From NCBI RefSeq assembly GCF_036014175.1, contig NZ_CP107917.1, positions 8,370,001 to 8,434,000 on the forward strand: a stretch of DNA of 64,000 bases. Direction: 5' to 3'. Of the stretch, positions 35,831 through 45,030 are shown piece by piece. The notes under the pieces are model-generated. The model was not told the origin of the DNA. It did no database searches and worked only from the letters and a program-made list of their open reading frames with translations. This DNA comes from Streptomyces sp. NBC_00443 (lineage in GTDB: Bacteria; Actinomycetota; Actinomycetes; Streptomycetales; Streptomycetaceae). Both the position numbers and the translations under genes were made by a program. Numbering within the stretch: position 1 is the first letter of the stretch; the number at the start of each line of letters is the position of its first letter.

Positions 35831-36576
35831 AGCCGAACCTTCCGCATCCGCTGCCCGGCGCCGTCGGCCTGTCGCACCTCAGCGCCTATGACTGGGAGGC
35901 CGCCGACGGGGTGTGCGGCGGCAGCCCGCATCTGCACCTGGTGTGCACGGAGGCGTACGTCGTCACCGGCGGCCGAGGTGCCGTGCAGACGCTGAGCCCC
36001 GACGGCTACCGGGACATCCCCCTGGAGCCGGGCTCGGTCGCCTGGTTCACACCGGGGACCGTGCACCGTATGGTCCAGGGCGGTGACCTGCGCATCACGG
36101 TGCTGATGCAGAACAGCGGGCTGCCCGAGGCCGGGGACGCGGTGTTCACCTTCCCGCCCGAGGTGCTCGCCGACCCCGAGAAGTACGCAGCCGTCGCGGC
36201 GCTTCCGCCCGGTACCGGACCGGAGACGGCGGCTGCCGCGCGCCGCCGCCGGGACCTCGCCGTCGAGGGGTACCTCGTGCTGCGCGAGGCACTCGTCGCC
36301 GGTGACAACGGCCCGTACGCCGAGTTCCAGCGTGCCGCCGCCCGGCTCGTGCGCGCCAAGGTGCCGAACTGGCGGGAGCTGTGGCGGGCCGGCGCGCTGG
36401 CCACGGCCGAGCGCACGGGCGCCCAGCTCGAAGCGCTGGAGGCGGGCGAGCCGGCGTATCTCGGCGACGCGACCGCGTACGAGACCGCGCCCACCAGACT
36501 CGGCGGATTCGGCATGTGCGGGCGCCGCGACGAGTACAACCTGCCCGGGACGACGCTGCCTTACGGCGGCGAGTAA
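35827..36576 (+). CDS. Cupin domain protein
   Basis: A 249-residue protein beginning at GTG 35827, overlapping the previous stop. The first 110 residues are a cupin barrel (HLHLVCTEAYVVTGGRGAVQTL, followed by LEPGSVAWFTPGTVHRMV); HLHL, the following Glu and TVHR would be metal ligands. The C-terminal 130 residues are helical (AARRRRDLAVEGYLVLREAL). It may be a sugar isomerase or a regulatory binding protein for the operon's substrate; I cannot decide which. Confidence 0.78.
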   Translation: MKPNLPHPLPGAVGLSHLSAYDWEAADGVCGGSPHLHLVCTEAYVVTGGRGAVQTLSPDGYRDIPLEPGSVAWFTPGTVHRMVQGGDLRITVLMQNSGLPEAGDAVFTFPPEVLADPEKYAAVAALPPGTGPETAAAARRRRDLAVEGYLVLREALVAGDNGPYAEFQRAAARLVRAKVPNWRELWRAGALATAERTGAQLEALEAGEPAYLGDATAYETAPTRLGGFGMCGRRDEYNLPGTTLPYGGE

Positions 36577-36664
36577 CAGCCCTGAGGGGAGCAGGTCAAG
36601 GGGGGGGCGAGAGGGCCGAGGGGGGCCAAACAGACAGCCCGAGGAAAGGAGAGGTGACCTCGGC

Positions 36665-37948
36665 ATGCCCGGACACAGGACAAAGGGGTTCTGCGCGTCG
36701 GCCGCCGCACTCGTGCTCTGCGCGATGCTGGCCGGCTGCGGGGGACCCGGAGAATCGGTCGGCGGCGGCAAGGTCGTGCTGCGCTACACGTGGTGGGGCA
36801 ACCCCGACCGCGCGGAGCGCACCGAGCAGGCCGTCGCCCGGTTCGAGAAACAGCACCCGAACGTCCAGGTGCAGACGTCGTTCTCGGCCTACGACGCCTA
36901 CAAGCAGAAGCTCGCGACCCAGGCGGCAGGCGGCGACGCCCCCGATGTGATGCAGCTCGACTACCGGCAGATCGACCAGTACGCCTCCGGTGACGTCCTG
37001 CTCGACCTCGCGAAGCAGAAGGCCGTACTGCGCACCGGTGAGATCGACCCGGGCCTGCTCGCGACCGGGCGGCTGGACGGCACGCAGTACGCGATTCCGC
37101 AGGGCCGCGGCACCGAGACCGTCGCCTATGACGTCAAGGCGTGGAAGGAGTCCGGCGTTCCGCTCCCGGGCGGGAGCTGGACCTGGAGCGAGTGGGCCGA
37201 CGCGATGCGAGCCCTGGCACAGAAGACCGGCAGGCCCGGCGCCACCGACCCCGGGCAGAGCGAGGACTGCTTCGAGGTCTGGCTGCGCGGCCAGGGCAAG
37301 TCCCTCTACACCAAGGACGGCGGGCTCGGCTTCACGGCCGGCGACCTGACCCGCTGGTGGACCTTCACCGACGAACTCCGCCGCGAGGGCGTCGTCTCGC
37401 CCGCCGAGCAGACCACCCAGCTCGACGGCTCAGTGGAGAACACCCCTTTGGGGCGCGGTGAGGCCATGTCCGACTCCAACTGGGACGCACCGGCGAGCGG
37501 TTACCTCGCCCTCATACCGAGCGGCGTCGCGCTCGCGCCGATGCCGTCGGGTGAGGACGGCACCCCCGGCCAGTACTTCAAGCCGTCGATGTTCCTCGGA
37601 GTGGGCGCCAGCACGGCTCACCCGAAGGAGGCCGCTCAGCTCGTCGACTTCCTCATCAACGACGAGGAGGCGGCGCATATCCTCGGCGCCACCCGTGGCA
37701 TCCCCGTCAACGAGTCCGTCCGCGAGGCGATCGAGCCGCAGCTCAAGGACTTCGACCGGACGATCGCCGACTACCAGGCGTCCCTGGAGGGCTCTCTCAA
37801 GGACCCGCCGCAGGCCCCGCCCTCGGGCGACAACGCTCTGCAGACCACCTTCCAGCGCGACTACGACCAGGTGTCGTACGAGCGCATGTCGCCGCGCGAG
37901 GCGGCCGAGAACTACGTCACCGAGGCGAAGGCGGAGCTGAGGTCATGA
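36665..37948 (+). CDS. ABC transporter sugar-binding lipoprotein
   Basis: A 427-residue extracellular solute-binding protein (family 1). A signal peptide ends in the lipobox LAGC (Cys24). VVLRYTWWGNPDRAERTEQ is the typical start of the first lobe, DAPDVMQLDYRQ and PGGSWTWSEWADAM follow, and aromatic residues line the likely sugar site. A GGAGAGG-type ribosome binding site lies upstream of ATG 36665, with a purine-rich 88-base gap after the cupin gene. It feeds the two permeases downstream. Confidence 0.92.
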   Translation: MPGHRTKGFCASAAALVLCAMLAGCGGPGESVGGGKVVLRYTWWGNPDRAERTEQAVARFEKQHPNVQVQTSFSAYDAYKQKLATQAAGGDAPDVMQLDYRQIDQYASGDVLLDLAKQKAVLRTGEIDPGLLATGRLDGTQYAIPQGRGTETVAYDVKAWKESGVPLPGGSWTWSEWADAMRALAQKTGRPGATDPGQSEDCFEVWLRGQGKSLYTKDGGLGFTAGDLTRWWTFTDELRREGVVSPAEQTTQLDGSVENTPLGRGEAMSDSNWDAPASGYLALIPSGVALAPMPSGEDGTPGQYFKPSMFLGVGASTAHPKEAAQLVDFLINDEEAAHILGATRGIPVNESVREAIEPQLKDFDRTIADYQASLEGSLKDPPQAPPSGDNALQTTFQRDYDQVSYERMSPREAAENYVTEAKAELRS

Positions 37949-38889
37949 CCACCACCGACATCTCCGCGCCCGCCGCCGGGAAAGCCGGGACCACCCCGGT
38001 CCCGAAGCGCCGGCCCAAGCGCGAAAGCCAGGGCCCCGCCTGGGTGTTCCTCTCCCCATGGGTGCTCGGCGCGATCGTCCTGACCCTGCTGCCGATGGCC
38101 GTGTCGCTGTACCTGTCCTTCACCGACTACGACCTGTTCAACCCGCCGCGCTGGGTGGGCCTGCGCAACTACGTCCAGATGTTCACCGAGGACCCGCGCT
38201 ACTGGCGCTCGGTGATGACCACGCTGACGTACGTCGTCATCGCCGTACCCCTGCAACTCGCCCTCGCGCTGGGCGTGGCACTCGCCCTGAAGTCCATGAA
38301 ACGCGGCAAGGGCTTCTACCGTTCCGCCTTCTACGCACCCTCGCTGCTCGGCGCGTCGATGTCGATCGCCCTCGTCTGGCGCGCGATCTTCAACGACGGC
38401 GGCACGGTGGACAACCTGCTCGGCACCGGCGGCTGGGTCAACAAGCCGGGCTGGGCGCTGCTCGCCGTGGCGCTGCTGACGGTGTGGCAGTTCGGAGCGC
38501 CCATGGTCATCTTCCTCGCGGGACTCCAGCAGATCCCGGGCGAGCTGTACGAGGCGGCGGCCGTGGACGGCGCCGGGAAGTGGCGGCAGTTCCTGTCCGT
38601 CACGGTGCCCATGCTGTCCCCGGTGCTGTTCTTCAACCTCGTCCTGCAGACCATCCAGGCCTTCCAGGTCTTCACGCCCGCCTTCGCGATCGGCGCCGGC
38701 AAGGGCGGCCCCGCCGACTCGACCCTCGTCTACACCCTCTACCTCTACGACCGCGGCTTCGTCGCCTCCCACATGGGCTACGCCTCCGCCATGGCCTGGG
38801 TGCTGCTGATCGTCATCGGCGCCGTCACCGCGGTGCTGTTCCGCACCTCGCGCTCCTGGGTCTTCTACGCGTCCGAGGGGGACCGATGA
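37945..38889 (+). CDS. Sugar ABC transporter permease (MalF-type)
   Basis: A 314-residue inner-membrane protein with six hydrophobic segments, the first at about 33-55 (AWVFLSPWVLGAIVLTLLPM), and the EAA loop ELYEAAAVDGAGKWRQF that docks the ATPase. The start overlaps the binding-protein stop (ATGA). No ATPase is encoded in the operon; in Streptomyces such transporters generally share the ATPase MsiK. Confidence 0.93.
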   Translation: MTTTDISAPAAGKAGTTPVPKRRPKRESQGPAWVFLSPWVLGAIVLTLLPMAVSLYLSFTDYDLFNPPRWVGLRNYVQMFTEDPRYWRSVMTTLTYVVIAVPLQLALALGVALALKSMKRGKGFYRSAFYAPSLLGASMSIALVWRAIFNDGGTVDNLLGTGGWVNKPGWALLAVALLTVWQFGAPMVIFLAGLQQIPGELYEAAAVDGAGKWRQFLSVTVPMLSPVLFFNLVLQTIQAFQVFTPAFAIGAGKGGPADSTLVYTLYLYDRGFVASHMGYASAMAWVLLIVIGAVTAVLFRTSRSWVFYASEGDR

Positions 38890-39752
38890 CCACCACCACG
38901 ACTCCGGTCGTCCGCAAGCCCGTTGCCTGGGGGCGGATCGCCCTGCACGTCGGCTGTCTGGCCGCGCTGCTGGTCATGCTGTACCCGCTGGCGTGGCTGC
39001 TGGCCACCTCGCTCAAGCCCGCCGACGAGGTCATCGCCAGCCTCAACCTGCTGCCCAGCCACCTGGAGTGGTCCAACTACAAGACCGCCCTGGACGGCGT
39101 GAACGACGTCTCCATCTGGCGGCTGCTGAGCAACTCGCTGCTGATCGCGGGCGGCGCGGTCCTCGGCAACGTGATCAGCTGCTCGCTCGCCGCGTACGCC
39201 TTCGCGCGGCTGCGCTTCCGCTTCCGCGGGCCGCTGTTCGCGTTCATGATCGCGACGATCATGCTGCCGCACCACGCGGTGCTGATCCCGCAGTACATCA
39301 TCTTCAACCAACTCGGCCTGGTGAACACGTACTGGCCGCTGATCCTGCCGAAGTTCCTCGCCACCGAGGCGTTCTTCGTCTTCCTCATCGTGCAGTTCAT
39401 GCGGGGACTGCCGCGCGAGCTGGAGGAGGCGGCCCGTATCGACGGCTGCGGCCCGTTCCGCAGTTTCTTCAGGATCGTGCTGCCGCTCACCCGTCCCGCG
39501 CTGATCACCACCGCGATCTTCACCTTCATCTGGACGTGGAACGACTTCTTCACCCAGCTGATCTATCTCTTCGACCCGGAGAAGTTCACGCTCACGCTCG
39601 CTCTGCGGTCGTTCGTGGACGCCTCCAGCACCTCGGCGTTCGGCCCGATGTTCGCGCTGTCCGTGATCGCGCTGATGCCGATCGTGCTGTTCTTCCTCGC
39701 CTTCCAGCGACTCCTGGTGGAGGGCATGGCCAGCTCCGGACTCAAGGGGTGA
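38886..39752 (+). CDS. Sugar ABC transporter permease (MalG-type)
   Basis: A 288-residue permease with six membrane segments and the EAA loop ELEEAARIDGCGPFRSF. It overlaps the first permease by ATGA and forms the heterodimeric channel with it. The YPLAWLLATSLKPADEV start and the final FLAFQRLLVEGMASSGLKG are typical of MalG homologues. Confidence 0.93.
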   Translation: MTTTTTPVVRKPVAWGRIALHVGCLAALLVMLYPLAWLLATSLKPADEVIASLNLLPSHLEWSNYKTALDGVNDVSIWRLLSNSLLIAGGAVLGNVISCSLAAYAFARLRFRFRGPLFAFMIATIMLPHHAVLIPQYIIFNQLGLVNTYWPLILPKFLATEAFFVFLIVQFMRGLPRELEEAARIDGCGPFRSFFRIVLPLTRPALITTAIFTFIWTWNDFFTQLIYLFDPEKFTLTLALRSFVDASSTSAFGPMFALSVIALMPIVLFFLAFQRLLVEGMASSGLKG

Positions 39753-39757
39753 GCGGC

Positions 39758-40411
39758 ATGAGTGGACCGAGTGGGCCGAGCGGGACGCGGTCGCGTGAGG
39801 CGGGCGAGGTGTTCGGCCCGCGCATGACCCTGTTCGCCGACGTGCTGAGCATCGGCCTCGCCACGGCCGTGGCCAGTCTGCCGCTGGTGACCGCACCTGC
39901 GGCGCTGTCGACGGCGTGCGCGGTGCTGCGCGGCGCCCGGGAGGAGCGGCCCGCCACCGCCGGACGGTACTTCAGGCTGCTACGGCGGCGGCTGCGGACC
40001 GGCGACCTGGCGGCGGGCGCCCTCGCGCTGGCGGGAGTGCTGCTGCTCGCCGGCGACCTGGCACTGGCCGGGGCGGGGCTGCCGGGTGCGCCGCTGTTCG
40101 CCGTGCTGGCCGGCGCGATCGGTGCCTGCGCCGTCGTGGTCGGCCTCAGGGCCTGCGCCCGCCGCGAGTCGCTCACCGACTGGCGCGCGGCCGTACGCGG
40201 GGCTGCCCGGGACTCCGTCCAGGACCTGGGCGGCAGTGGCCTGGTGCTGCTCGCGGTGGCGACCGCGGCCCTGTGCGCCTGGATGCTGGTGCCGCTCGCG
40301 TTCCTCGCCCCGGGACCGCTGGCCCTGGCGGTGACGGCCGTGGACGTGCGGGGGGAGGGTAGGCGCAGGCAGGCGGGGACACGTCGTGCGGAGCACGAAT
40401 TCATCCCCTGA
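39758..40411 (+). CDS. YesL/DUF624-like membrane protein
   Basis: A 217-residue protein with five or so hydrophobic segments. It begins after a Gly/Ser/Pro leader with GPRMTLFADVLSIGLATAV, and RRRLRTGDLAAG follows. Small membrane proteins of this kind are often found directly after sugar permease genes, like YesL. ATG 39758 is five bases after the permease stop; GTG 39749 is an alternative. The function is unknown, possibly in transporter assembly or regulation. It ends with a basic, soluble tail. Confidence 0.7.
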   Translation: MSGPSGPSGTRSREAGEVFGPRMTLFADVLSIGLATAVASLPLVTAPAALSTACAVLRGAREERPATAGRYFRLLRRRLRTGDLAAGALALAGVLLLAGDLALAGAGLPGAPLFAVLAGAIGACAVVVGLRACARRESLTDWRAAVRGAARDSVQDLGGSGLVLLAVATAALCAWMLVPLAFLAPGPLALAVTAVDVRGEGRRRQAGTRRAEHEFIP

Positions 40412-40540
40412 TCTCCTCGTATGTTCCAGAGTTAACGGCGCATTAGGTCGCATGCGGTGTGAAAGGACTGTTGGGGTGTCAATCATCTTGTCATGAACCT
40501 GCGACCCGATGGGCGGGTCGCAGCCTCATGGAGGTGTGGA

Positions 40541-40993
40541 ATGCACCGCACACTCGCCACCGGTCTTGCCGCATCAGCCCTCTCCCTCATGGCCGTCGTC
40601 GCCACCGCCGCGGACGCAGAAGCCGCCCCCGCCGACAAGCCCCAGGTCCTCGCCAACTGGACCCAGACCAGCGCGTCGAGCTACAACTCCTGGGTCGCCG
40701 CCCGCTCCAACCAGTCCGCCTGGTCGGCGTACGGGTTCGACTGGTCCACGGACTACTGCTCCTCCTCGCCGGACAACCCGTTCGGCTTCCCCTTCTCCAC
40801 GTCCTGCGCCCGGCACGACTTCGGCTACCGCAACTACAAGGCGCTGGGCACGTTCAGTGCCAACAAGTCGCGCATCGACAGCGCCTTCTACGAGGACCTC
40901 AAGCGTGTGTGCGCCGGCTACAGCGGTGCTTCGAAGACCGCCTGCAACAGCACGGCCTGGACCTACTACCAGGCTGTGAAGGCCTTCGGCTGA
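40541..40993 (+). CDS. Secreted phospholipase A2
   Basis: A 150-residue precursor: a signal peptide (1-28, cleaved after AEA) and a mature enzyme of about 122 residues beginning APADKPQVL. It is closely similar to the small Streptomyces violaceoruber phospholipase A2, including SAWSAYGFDWSTDYC, NPFGFPF and the catalytic CARHDFGYRNYK (His92-Asp93), with two disulfides likely. It cleaves the sn-2 acyl bond of phospholipids, calcium-dependently, outside the cell. ATG 40541 follows GGAGGTG. A strong terminator follows the stop. Confidence 0.94.
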   Translation: MHRTLATGLAASALSLMAVVATAADAEAAPADKPQVLANWTQTSASSYNSWVAARSNQSAWSAYGFDWSTDYCSSSPDNPFGFPFSTSCARHDFGYRNYKALGTFSANKSRIDSAFYEDLKRVCAGYSGASKTACNSTAWTYYQAVKAFG

Positions 40994-41017
40994 GAAACCG
41001 CCGATCGGCCGCACGGA

Positions 41018-41049
41018 AAAGGGGGCGCCGCTCAAGCGGCGCCCCCTTT
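41018..41049 (+). terminator. Rho-independent-type terminator hairpin
   Basis: A perfect 14-pair stem with a TCAA loop (AAAGGGGGCGCCGC / GCGGCGCCCCCTTT), 24 bases after the phospholipase stop. It also lies just past the end of the convergent copper ATPase, so it may serve both strands. Confidence 0.9.
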
Positions 41050-41064
41050 GCGCGACGATTCAGC

Positions 41065-43320
41065 TCAGCTCTCGGCCCGGAACGAGCGCAGGCGCAGCGA
41101 GTTGCCGACCACGAAGACCGACGAGAAGGCCATGGCCGCTCCGGCGATCATCGGGTTGAGCAGACCGGCCGCGGCAAGCGGCAGGGCCCCCACGTTGTAG
41201 GCGAAGGCCCAGAACAGGTTCGACCGGATGGTGCCGAGCGTCCGGCGCGACAGCCGGATCGCGTCGGCGGCGGCACGCAGGTCACCCCGCACCAGCGTCA
41301 GGTCGCCCGCCTCGATCGCGGCGTCCGTACCGGTGCCCATCGCCAGCCCCAGATCGGCCTGGGCGAGCGCGGCCGCGTCATTGACGCCGTCGCCGACCAT
41401 CGCGACCGAACGGCCCTCGCCCTGAAGGCGCTTGACGACGTCGGCCTTGTCCTGCGGCAGGACTTCTGCGATGACGTCCTCAGGAGCGATCCCGACCTCG
41501 CGGGCGACGGTGTGCGCGACGGCCTTGTTGTCGCCGGTCAGCAGGATCGGGGTGAGCCCGAGGGCGCGCAGTTGACGGATCGCCTCCGCGCTGGTCTCCT
41601 TCACCGCGTCGGCGACCTCAAGCACCGCCCGCGCCTCGCCGTCCCAGGCGACCGCGATGGCGGTACGGCCGCCCGCCTCGGCCTCGGACTTGGCCCGTCG
41701 CAGTTCCTGTGGCAGTTCCATCGCCCAGTCGGCCAGCAGGCGCTCCCGGCCCACGAGGACCGCATGCCCGTCGACGATGCCCTGCACCCCGAGGCCGGGT
41801 ACGTTCCCGAAGTCCTCCGGCGAGGGCAGCGAACCCAGCTTCTGCAGCGCCCCGTCGGCCACCGCACGGGCGATCGGGTGCTCCGAGGAGTGCTCCAACG
41901 CGCCTGCGAGACGCAGGACTTCGGCCTCGTCGGTGTTGTCCGCGGTGTGCACGGCCAGCAGCGTCATCCGGCCGGTGGTCACGGTGCCCGTCTTGTCGAG
42001 GACGATCGTGTCGACCTTGCGCGTGGACTCCAGCACCTCCGGTCCCTTGATCAGGATCCCGAGCTGCGCGCCACGTCCGGTGCCCACCATCAGCGCGGTC
42101 GGCGTGGCCAGACCCAGGGCGCACGGGCAGGCGATGATCAGTACGGCGACCGCGGCGGTGAAGGCGGCGGCCGGCCCGGCGCCGTTGCCCACCCAGAAGC
42201 CGAGGGTGGCCAGCGCGAGGGCGATCACGATCGGTACGAAGACGGCGGAGATCCGGTCCGCGAGCCGCTGCGCCGCGGCCTTGCCGTTCTGCGCGTCCTC
42301 CACCAGCCGTGCCATCCGGGCGAGTTGGGTGTCGGCGCCCACGCGCGTGGCCTCGACGACGAGCCGCCCGCCCGCGTTGATCGTGGCGCCGGTGACCGCG
42401 TCGCCCACGGTCACCTCGACCGGCACCGACTCGCCGGTGAGCATCGAGGCGTCCACCGCCGACGTGCCCTCGACGACGGTCCCGTCGGTGGCGATCTTCT
42501 CGCCGGGCCGTACGGCGAAGCGGTCGCCGGCCTTCAACTCCGAGACGGGTATGGTCCGTTCGATGCCGTCCCCGCCCAGGACGGTCACGTCCTTGGCGCC
42601 CAGCTCCAGCAGCGCCTTGAGCGCCGCGCCCGCCTTGCGCTTGGAACGGGCCTCGAAGTAGCGCCCGGCCAGGATGAAGGCGATGACACCGGCGGCCGCC
42701 TCCAGATAGATGTTCCCGGAGCCGTCGCTGCGGGCGATGGTCAGCTCGAAGGGGTGCGTCATGCCCGGCTCGCCCGCCGTGCCGAAGAACAGCGCCCACA
42801 ACGACCACAGGAACGCGGCCGACGTACCGACCGAGATCAGCGTGTCCATGGTGGCCGCGCCGTGCCGCAGATTGGTGAACGCCGCCTTGTGGAAGGGCCA
42901 CCCGGCATACGTCACGACGGGCGCCGCCAGCGTGAGCGACAGCCACTGCCAGTACTCGAACTGCAGGGCCGGAATCATGGCCATCGCCACGATGGGCACG
43001 GCGAGCGTCACGGCCGTGATCAACCGCTCCCGCAGCGGCCGCAGTTCATCGGGCCCGTCCGTGCCCTCGGAGGTGTCCCGCACGGGCGGCGCCGGCTCCT
43101 GCGCGGTGTACCCGGTCCTTTCCACGGTGGCGATCAGGTCCCGGACGGTCACGTCATCGCCGTAGCTGACCTTCGCCTTCTCGGTGGCGTAGTTGACGGT
43201 GGCGGTCACGCCGTCCATGCGGTTCAGCTTCTTCTCGATGCGCGCCGCGCACGAGGCACAGGTCATGCCGCCGATGGCGAGCTCTACCTCGGTCGTGGGG
43301 TCGGACGCGGTGGTGGTCAT
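41065..43320 (-). CDS. Copper-translocating P-type ATPase
   Basis: A 751-residue P1B-type ATPase. The N-terminal heavy-metal domain has GMTCASCAARIEK (Cys21, Cys24). The membrane CPC motif is in IIACPCALGLATPTALM, the phosphorylated Asp in DKTGTVTTG, and TGES, HPIARA and GDGVNDAAAL are also present. It exports Cu(I) from the cytoplasm. ATG 43320 follows GAGGAGCTG. It is downstream of, and presumably co-transcribed with, the copper chaperone gene, behind a set of CsoR-like operators. Confidence 0.93.
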   Translation of the reverse strand: MTTTASDPTTEVELAIGGMTCASCAARIEKKLNRMDGVTATVNYATEKAKVSYGDDVTVRDLIATVERTGYTAQEPAPPVRDTSEGTDGPDELRPLRERLITAVTLAVPIVAMAMIPALQFEYWQWLSLTLAAPVVTYAGWPFHKAAFTNLRHGAATMDTLISVGTSAAFLWSLWALFFGTAGEPGMTHPFELTIARSDGSGNIYLEAAAGVIAFILAGRYFEARSKRKAGAALKALLELGAKDVTVLGGDGIERTIPVSELKAGDRFAVRPGEKIATDGTVVEGTSAVDASMLTGESVPVEVTVGDAVTGATINAGGRLVVEATRVGADTQLARMARLVEDAQNGKAAAQRLADRISAVFVPIVIALALATLGFWVGNGAGPAAAFTAAVAVLIIACPCALGLATPTALMVGTGRGAQLGILIKGPEVLESTRKVDTIVLDKTGTVTTGRMTLLAVHTADNTDEAEVLRLAGALEHSSEHPIARAVADGALQKLGSLPSPEDFGNVPGLGVQGIVDGHAVLVGRERLLADWAMELPQELRRAKSEAEAGGRTAIAVAWDGEARAVLEVADAVKETSAEAIRQLRALGLTPILLTGDNKAVAHTVAREVGIAPEDVIAEVLPQDKADVVKRLQGEGRSVAMVGDGVNDAAALAQADLGLAMGTGTDAAIEAGDLTLVRGDLRAAADAIRLSRRTLGTIRSNLFWAFAYNVGALPLAAAGLLNPMIAGAAMAFSSVFVVGNSLRLRSFRAES

Positions 43321-43388
43321 CCCAGCTCCTCGTGCGGGGTGCGGACGGAGCCCGGTGCGGTCGGGCCCCCGGTGATTCGGGGTGCGGG

Positions 43389-43604
43389 TCAGGCGGCGCG
43401 GCCGGTCAGCTCGTAGCCGGCCTCGTCGACGACCTCGGTGATCAGGGTGTCGTCGGGCTCGCCCGCGCTGGTGACGGTGACCTGGCCGGTCGCGAGATCG
43501 ACACCGACCTCGGTGACGCCGTCCAGCTCGCCGATGACCTTGGTGAGTGTGGCCCTGCAGTGGGCGCAGCTCATCCCGGACACGGCGTACGTGGTGGTGG
43601 TCAT
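43389..43604 (-). CDS. CopZ-like copper chaperone
   Basis: A 71-residue single heavy-metal-associated domain with MSCAHCRATL (CxxC), the ferredoxin-like fold expected of a CopZ chaperone that hands Cu(I) to the ATPase. GGAGGA precedes ATG 43604. The gene lies 68 bases upstream of the ATPase on the same strand, and the copper operators lie immediately before it. Confidence 0.92.
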   Translation of the reverse strand: MTTTTYAVSGMSCAHCRATLTKVIGELDGVTEVGVDLATGQVTVTSAGEPDDTLITEVVDEAGYELTGRAA

Positions 43605-43640
43605 GGGTTCCTCCTGAAGGGCTCTGCCGCGGTCGACCGG

Positions 43641-43739
43641 GGTACGGGGTAGGGGTATCCTGGCCGAGTCCATGTATACCCCTAGGGGGTAGCCAAGGCA
43701 AGTGTGGGAGCAGGTTGACTTCATACCCCCCAGGGGTAT
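43641..43739. promoter_or_regulatory. CsoR-type copper operators in a divergent promoter region
   Basis: Two clear pseudo-palindromes, TATACCCCTAGGGGGTA (43675-43691) and ATACCCCCCAGGGGTAT (43723-43739), plus a half-like GTAGGGGTAT at 43649-43658, match the TACCC-GGGTA layout of actinobacterial CsoR sites. They sit between copZ (minus) and the secreted protein gene (plus), so copper probably induces both directions. The csoR gene itself is not in the window. Confidence 0.8.
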
Positions 43740-43791
43740 CGTGAAGTGCAGTGAAGGATCGTATCGAAGGACCGACCCGCAGGAGACCGCC

Positions 43792-44754
43792 ATGCATGCC
43801 GGACTGAGGATCACCGCGTTCGCCGCCGCACTGGCCGCGACCTTCGGCACCGCTTACGGCGTGGGCAAGGGCGTCGACCCCGTCGTCGAGGACCCGGCCC
43901 CCGCCCGCCACGAGAGCCACAGCGAGGCGAGGGCCGCGTCGGAGGGTGGCGCCGGTCATGGCGGGCACGAGACGAAGCCGGCTGGCGGGCTGCAGATCTC
44001 CGAGGGCGGCTACACCCTCGACCTGCGGAACCCGGGCGTCATGGCCGGGAAGCGCTCCGACCTGAGCTTCGTCATCCGCGACGACGACGGACGTGCCGTC
44101 ACCGCCTACCGGCGCGAGCACGACAAGGAGCTCCACCTCATCGTGGCCTCACGCGACCTGGGCACCTACCGTCATCTGCACCCCACCCGCGCCGCCGACG
44201 GCACTTGGAGCATCCCCGTCGAGCTGCCCCGCGCGGGCGGCTACCGCGTCTTCGCCGACTTCACCCCGGCGAAGAAGGGCGCCGAGAACCTCACCCTCGG
44301 CGCGGACCTGGCGGCCGCCGGCTCCTATGAGCCGCAGCGGATGCCGGCGCCGAACACGACCGCCAAGGTCCACGGCTACGAAGTCCGCCTGGACGGCGTC
44401 CTGCGCCCGGGCAAGGAGCGCGAGCTGAAGCTGAGGGTCTCGCGGGGCGGCCGCCCCGTCACCGACCTCCAGCCCTACCTCGGCGCCTACGGCCACCTGG
44501 TGGCCCTGCGCTCCGGCGACCTCGCGTACCTCCACGTCCACCCCAACGGGGAGCCCGGCGACGGCAGGACGAAGCCCGGCCCGGAGATCTCGTTCACGGC
44601 TACGGCGCCCAGCAGCGGTACGTACCGACTGTTCCTCGACTTCCAGCACGAAGGGGAGGTTCACACGGCGGAGTTCACCGTGCGGGCAGGTGCGACGGCG
44701 ATCGCCTCAGAGGCGCCCGGGCACGAGGAAGGGACCGCGGAGCACGGGCACTGA
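43792..44754 (+). CDS. Copper-regulated secreted or membrane-anchored His-rich protein
   Basis: A 320-residue exported protein. An uncleaved or signal-type hydrophobic N-terminus precedes a His/Glu-rich stretch (GAGHGGHETK) and two beta-sandwich-like halves, each with a His pair (GTYRHLHP and AYLHVHPNG). It ends EEGTAEHGH. ATG 43792 follows AGGAGA. It shares the CsoR-type control region with copZ, so I infer a role in periplasmic-side copper binding. The family has no name I can assign with confidence. Confidence 0.72.
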   Translation: MHAGLRITAFAAALAATFGTAYGVGKGVDPVVEDPAPARHESHSEARAASEGGAGHGGHETKPAGGLQISEGGYTLDLRNPGVMAGKRSDLSFVIRDDDGRAVTAYRREHDKELHLIVASRDLGTYRHLHPTRAADGTWSIPVELPRAGGYRVFADFTPAKKGAENLTLGADLAAAGSYEPQRMPAPNTTAKVHGYEVRLDGVLRPGKERELKLRVSRGGRPVTDLQPYLGAYGHLVALRSGDLAYLHVHPNGEPGDGRTKPGPEISFTATAPSSGTYRLFLDFQHEGEVHTAEFTVRAGATAIASEAPGHEEGTAEHGH

Positions 44755-44762
44755 GCGGCGCC

Positions 44763-44960
44763 TCAGATCCGCCCGGCCCGCCGCTGCCTGCGCAGCAGCA
44801 ACCCCAGGTACACCCCGCCGACGACCGCGGTCACCACACCGACGGGCAGTTGCGCCGGCTCATGGATGCGCTGGGAGGCGCAATCCGCGGCGACCACGAG
44901 CAGCGCGCCGGGGCAGGTGGCCGCGAGGAGGTCGGGGCCGGGGGCCCGGGTGAGCCGGCG
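44763..44960 (-). pseudogene. FecCD-type iron-siderophore permease, C-terminal remnant
   Basis: About 65 residues remain, ending at the stop 44763-44765: a GALLVVAADC stretch, then PAQLPVGVVTAVVGGVYLG and LLLRRQRR. This is the last segment of BtuC/FecCD-type ferric-siderophore permeases (normally about 330 residues). Upstream of about 44960 the similarity stops in GC-rich sequence with no start, so this is a fragment and not a small gene. Confidence 0.65.
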
Positions 44961-45030
44961 GGCCGGCGGGCCGGCTGGGATAAACGGCGCCGCCGCCCAT
45001 CTCGTCCACCTGGGTCACCTCGTGATCATC

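Noticed and set aside
43321..44136. Upstream extension of the copper ATPase frame to 44136
   Set aside because: It runs across copZ, the CsoR operators and part of the divergent gene; ATG 43320 has a good ribosome binding site and the normal heavy-metal domain start.
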